From an uncultured Oscillospiraceae bacterium (lineage in GTDB: Bacteria > Bacillota > Clostridia > Oscillospirales > Oscillospiraceae), in assembly GCA_944385195.1 (NCBI GenBank), contig CALWWH010000253.1:1-8290 (forward strand): 8,290 bases of DNA, written 5' to 3'. Position 1 is the stretch's first letter. The number at the start of each line of letters is the position of its first letter. This document shows positions 6,066-8,290 of this stretch, piece after piece. The notes under the pieces were generated by a model, which did not search any database, was not told the origin of the DNA, and worked only from the letters and a program-made list of their open reading frames with translations. A program made the translations under genes and the position numbers.

Positions 6066-6074
6066 TTTTCCACA
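6066..6074 (+). promoter_or_regulatory. DnaA box TTTTCCACA
   Basis: 8/9 match to the classic TTATCCACA. It is followed, after GCCC, by the palindrome CTGTGCACA (6079-6087), forming a head-to-head pair. Confidence 0.7.
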
Positions 6075-6078
6075 GCCC

Positions 6079-6088
6079 CTGTGCACAC
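6079..6088. promoter_or_regulatory. Palindromic weak DnaA box pair
   Basis: The 8-bp palindrome TGTGCACA (6080-6087) gives CTGTGCACA on the plus strand and GTGTGCACA on the minus strand, each 7/9 to TTATGCACA. Confidence 0.5.
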
Positions 6089-6119
6089 AAAAGCCGCACC
6101 ACTTCGACCTTTTCCCCGC

Positions 6120-6128
6120 TTTTGCACA
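6120..6128 (+). promoter_or_regulatory. Unwinding-proximal DnaA box TTTTGCACA
   Basis: 8/9 match to TTATGCACA, directed toward the AT-rich side. It is the last box before the GC patch and the DnaA-trio-like triplets, the position from which DnaA is loaded onto single strand in the basal unwinding system. Confidence 0.75.
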
Positions 6129-6136
6129 TATCGCCC

Positions 6137-6157
6137 CTATTACGACTACTACTGTTT
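6137..6157 (-). promoter_or_regulatory. DnaA-trio-like array and start of the unwinding element
   Basis: Eight bases after the last box the plus strand reads in triplets CTA, TTA, CGA, CTA, CTA, CTG, TTT. The opposite strand read 3'-5' is GAT, AAT, GCT, GAT, GAT, GAC, AAA. The known DnaA-trio is 3'-(G/A)A(T/A)-5', so five of seven fit, including three GAT. The next bases are AT-rich (TTTAAAATATAA). The layout matches the B. subtilis basal unwinding system. Confidence 0.65.
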
Positions 6158-6173
6158 AAAATATAACTGCTAT

Positions 6174-6196
6174 CTATTTCTACTTCGTAGAAATAG
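6174..6196. repeat. Perfect 10-bp hairpin in the dnaN leader
   Basis: CTATTTCTAC (6174-6183) and GTAGAAATAG (6187-6196) are exact inverted repeats around the 3-nt loop TTC. It lies within the AT-rich stretch and 11 bp before the dnaN ribosome binding site. No T run follows, so it is not a normal terminator. It may be part of the unwinding element or a dnaN mRNA leader structure. Confidence 0.7.
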
Positions 6197-6220
6197 CGTC
6201 CGATGACAGGAGGCTACCAA

Positions 6221-7342
6221 ATGAAATTCTACTGCGATAAATCCCAGCTCATCAGCGCCATCTCCACAGCCGCCCTGGCTGTGGCACAGCGCAGCGCAAT
6301 TCCCGCCCTGGAGGGCATTTGCCTGCAAGCTGGGATGAAATTGACGCTCACTGGCTATAATCTTGAGACGGCTATTTCCGTGGAGATCCCTGCCGAGATT
6401 ACCGAGCCCGGCACTTGTGTTATGCCCTCTCCCCTCTTTGGCGAGATTATCCGCAAACTGCCGGATGACGATGTCAATATTACCGTCGATGACAACCTCA
6501 AGGTCAGTATCCGCAGCGGCATCAGTTTTTTCCAGATTATGGCAAGCTCTGCCGAAGACTATCCCGAGCTGCCGGAAGTGGAGACGGCCGACGCCGTGTG
6601 CATCAGCCAGAGGACGCTGCGCAGCATGATCAGCGGCGGCGCGTTTTGCGTCAGTACCGTCCTGGCCCGTCCCATTCTCACCGGCTGTGCCGTTGAGCTG
6701 GAGGGCCAGACGCTGACCCTTGTCTCCGTGGACGGCTACCGTCTGGCCATGCGCCAGGAGCCGATTGAGAACCCTGACAACCGGAGCATGAAGTTTGTCA
6801 TTCCCGCCGCCAGCCTCCGGGAGGTGGAGCGGATCTTAAAAGACAGCGATGATCCGGTCTACTTTACCCTGGGCAGCAAACATATCCTCTTTGAAAATGA
6901 CCAGGTCCGTCTGATCTGCCGCCTGCTGGATGGCGAGTTCATGGATTGGCGCCGGGTGATCCCCAAGGACCAGCCTATTCGCTTGACTGCCAACGTCAAG
7001 GAGCTGACCAGCTGCGTTGAGCGCATGGCGCTGATCACTTCTGAGAAGGTTAAAAATCCTGTTCGCTGTTATTTTGGACAGAACGAAGTCGATTTTCGAA
7101 CTTCTGCTGCCATGGGTATGGCCCATGATATCTGTACTCTGGCCGGGGATGGCAATGGCCTCGAGATTGGGTTTAACTGTAAGTTCCTGCTGGATGCGCT
7201 GAAGGCAATCCCTACCCCGGAGGTGAGCCTCGAACTCTCCAACGGCTTGAGCCCCATGTTGATGGTTCCCTGCGAGGGAGCGCAGAGCTTTCTCTATATG
7301 ATTTTGCCGGTGCGTCTGAAAGCGGAGGTCAACGCAGAATGA
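6221..7342 (+). CDS. dnaN: DNA polymerase III subunit beta (sliding clamp)
   Basis: A 373-residue protein; two copies form a ring around DNA that tethers the replicative polymerase and many repair factors. ATG 6221 is used because AGGAGG (6208-6213) is 7 nt upstream; an ATG at 6203 in frame lies before that site. Family marks are the N-terminal MKF and IPALEGI (residues 27-33), DEDYPELP-like AEDYPELP (111-118), RPILTG (150-155), SVDGYRLA (169-176), LEIGFN in the third domain and the C-terminal YMILPVRL (359-366), equivalent to the YLIMPMRL that lines the partner-binding pocket. The three clamp domains span about 1-120, 128-245 and 246-373, and the length is normal. The stop overlaps the S4 gene by 4 nt (ATGA). 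Transcription may come from dnaA; a dedicated promoter in the spacer is only weakly suggested. Confidence 0.97.
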   Translation: MKFYCDKSQLISAISTAALAVAQRSAIPALEGICLQAGMKLTLTGYNLETAISVEIPAEITEPGTCVMPSPLFGEIIRKLPDDDVNITVDDNLKVSIRSGISFFQIMASSAEDYPELPEVETADAVCISQRTLRSMISGGAFCVSTVLARPILTGCAVELEGQTLTLVSVDGYRLAMRQEPIENPDNRSMKFVIPAASLREVERILKDSDDPVYFTLGSKHILFENDQVRLICRLLDGEFMDWRRVIPKDQPIRLTANVKELTSCVERMALITSEKVKNPVRCYFGQNEVDFRTSAAMGMAHDICTLAGDGNGLEIGFNCKFLLDALKAIPTPEVSLELSNGLSPMLMVPCEGAQSFLYMILPVRLKAEVNAE

Positions 7343-7593
7343 AAGTCAGTGTCAAACCAAAATATACCATTGAACCGGAGAATATTCCCATACGAACGGA
7401 GTTTATCAAACTGGATAGTTTTTTGAAGTTTTGCAATGCTGTAGAGACCGGCGCCATGGGAAAACAAGTAGTTCAAGGCGGCGAGGTCAAGGTCAATGGC
7501 TTTGTCTGCACCATGCGCGGCAAGAAATTGCGGCCAGGCGATATTGTGTCCTTTGCCGGCCAGAACTGGAGAGTTACCGCCGATGAGGCTTGA
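7339..7593 (+). CDS. yaaA: S4-domain RNA-binding protein YaaA/YlmI type
   Basis: An 84-residue protein made almost entirely of an S4 RNA-binding fold. The conserved run FIKLDSFLKFCNAVETGAMGKQVVQGGEVKVNG (from about residue 22), then RGKKLRPGD, matches the small S4 proteins always found between dnaN and recF in Bacillota. Their exact role is not settled; RNA or ribosome binding is expected. The ATG at 7339 overlaps the dnaN stop by 4 nt, with GGAGG at 7324-7328, and the 3' end overlaps recF by 11 nt, so the three genes are translationally coupled. The symbol follows B. subtilis usage and is unrelated to E. coli YaaA. Confidence 0.92.
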   Translation: MKVSVKPKYTIEPENIPIRTEFIKLDSFLKFCNAVETGAMGKQVVQGGEVKVNGFVCTMRGKKLRPGDIVSFAGQNWRVTADEA

Positions 7594-8290
7594 GCGCCTT
7601 GCAGTGTGGGGCTTTCGCAATTACGAGCAGCTGCGGCTGGACTGCTGTCCGGGGGTCAATCTGATTGTAGGTGACAACGCCCAGGGAAAGACAAACCTTT
7701 TGGAAGCCATTGGGTATCTGTCCACGTTTGGCAGCTTCCGCACCCGAAAGGAGTCGGAGTTGATTTGTTTTGGCCATGAATACGCCGAGCTGGAGGGGGC
7801 GATTCGCACCGAGCAGCGGGAGCTGACCCTCCGGGCCCTGCTCTTTGCCGGCAGCAAGCGGCGGCAGCTATTTTGCAACGGGGTGAAGAAAAAGACCGCA
7901 GAAGAGCTGCGCGGCAGCTTTACGACGGTGCTCTTCTGCCCTGAGGATTTACAGATTCTGCGGGCAGGCGGAGCCGTTCGCCGCCGCTTCATTGACGTTG
8001 CTCTGGCCCAGCTGCGGCCGGGCTATGGAGCTGCGCTGGGGGAATACCACCGCTTATTAGAGCATAAGAGCCGGATTTTAAAGGATCGCTTGACGTATCC
8101 GTCTCTGATGCAGACGCTCCCGGATTTCAACGAGCGCATGGCCCAGCAGGGCGCGGTCATCATCTCCTACCGGGCCAAGTATCTGCGCCAGCTGGGGTTG
8201 TTGGCGGGGGGCTTTCATACGCAGTTTTCCGGGCAAAAAGAGACGCTAACACTGGACTACCGCACCGTCTCGACGGTGTGTGACCCCTTT
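7583..8290 (+). CDS. recF: DNA replication and repair protein RecF, 5' part
   Basis: The first 236 residues of a protein usually 360-370 long; the frame is open to the right edge and the end lies outside. RecF is an SMC-like ABC ATPase that with RecO and RecR helps load RecA at single-strand gaps. ATG 7583 lies inside the end of the S4 gene with GGAGAG 9 nt upstream. The start reads MRLERLAVWGFRNYEQL, the typical RecF N-terminus, followed by Walker A GDNAQGKTN (residues 30-38). FCPEDLQILRAGGAVRRRFIDVALAQLRPGY is the family's conserved middle portion, followed by the EYHRLLEHKSRIL helix. The signature and Walker B motifs would be beyond the window. Confidence 0.96.
   Translation, partial: MRLERLAVWGFRNYEQLRLDCCPGVNLIVGDNAQGKTNLLEAIGYLSTFGSFRTRKESELICFGHEYAELEGAIRTEQRELTLRALLFAGSKRRQLFCNGVKKKTAEELRGSFTTVLFCPEDLQILRAGGAVRRRFIDVALAQLRPGYGAALGEYHRLLEHKSRILKDRLTYPSLMQTLPDFNERMAQQGAVIISYRAKYLRQLGLLAGGFHTQFSGQKETLTLDYRTVSTVCDPF

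Larger units (their letters stand above)
5912..6220. other. oriC: Replication origin oriC (dnaA-dnaN spacer)
   Basis: A 309-bp gene-free stretch between dnaA and dnaN. From left to right it holds a cluster of DnaA-box-like nonamers (5971-6128), a short GC patch (6132-6137), triplets fitting the DnaA-trio pattern (6137-6157), an AT-rich stretch (6155-6196) with a perfect hairpin, and the dnaN ribosome binding site. This is the order of the B. subtilis incC/unwinding region: boxes, GC patch, trios, unwinding element. Boxes in the rpmH-dnaA region are much poorer, so this spacer is the better candidate for the unwinding site. Confidence 0.85.

Noticed and set aside
4820..6127. 435-codon open frame on the minus strand opposite dnaA
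   Set aside because: It is antisense to a full, unmistakable dnaA and runs through oriC; the translation resembles no family and is a by-product of codon bias.
6140..6167. dnaN promoter TTACGA-16-TATAAC
   Set aside because: The -35 match is only 3/6 and the elements coincide with the DnaA-trio and AT-rich unwinding sequences, so the resemblance is not convincing.
5862..6206. 114-codon plus-strand frame covering the oriC spacer
   Set aside because: Starts within dnaA, reads through the DnaA boxes, and has no recognisable protein character.

Overview
This window is a chromosomal replication-origin neighbourhood of a low-to-moderate-complexity bacterial core genome, almost certainly from the Bacillota (class Clostridia). 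The order rpmH-rnpA-yidD-yidC-jag on the minus strand, divergent from dnaA-dnaN-yaaA(S4)-recF on the plus strand, is the classic Gram-positive origin arrangement. The moderately GC-rich composition, the alanine/proline-rich Jag linker, the long YidC tail and the DUF975 membrane protein suggest a gut Oscillospiraceae-type organism (Oscillibacter/Flavonifractor-like). That family placement is inference, not something the sequence proves.

Layout. Positions 3-281 are the 3' end of a TatD-family metal-dependent hydrolase gene. An extended -10 promoter overlaps its stop and drives a DUF975 integral-membrane gene (330-944). A strong 13-bp hairpin (966-996) sits between this gene and the convergent jag and can terminate from both sides. 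The minus-strand operon then runs leftward from a near-consensus sigma-A promoter (4222-4251): rpmH (3997-4131), a 134-nt spacer with two hairpins, rnpA (GTG start at 3862), yidD (overlaps rnpA by 8 nt), yidC (ATG at 3278) and jag (2001-1006). About 265 bp without a gene separates the rpmH and dnaA promoters. dnaA (4616-5911) is followed by a 309-bp spacer that looks like the working oriC. dnaN (6221-7342), the S4-domain gene (7339-7593) and recF (7583 to the right edge, partial) follow with overlapping ends.

How it works together. The rightward genes initiate and support replication: DnaA binds and melts oriC, DnaN is the sliding clamp, and RecF loads recombinase at gaps. The small S4 RNA-binding protein lies between the last two. 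The leftward genes serve translation and membrane protein insertion: ribosomal protein L34, the RNase P protein, YidD, the YidC insertase, and Jag/KhpB, an RNA-binding partner of YidC.

The most informative non-coding part is 5912-6220. It contains a cluster of variant DnaA boxes (TTATGCACA, TTTTGCACA, TTTTCCACA and weaker inverted copies), then a short GC patch, a run of DnaA-trio-like triplets and an AT-rich stretch. This is a complete origin-unwinding layout. The DnaA DNA-recognition loop is also unusual (FDKNHTTV instead of FGGRDHTTV). I saw no mobile element, CRISPR array, tRNA, rRNA or evidence of a novel defence or biosynthetic system; the gene content is ordinary core genome.
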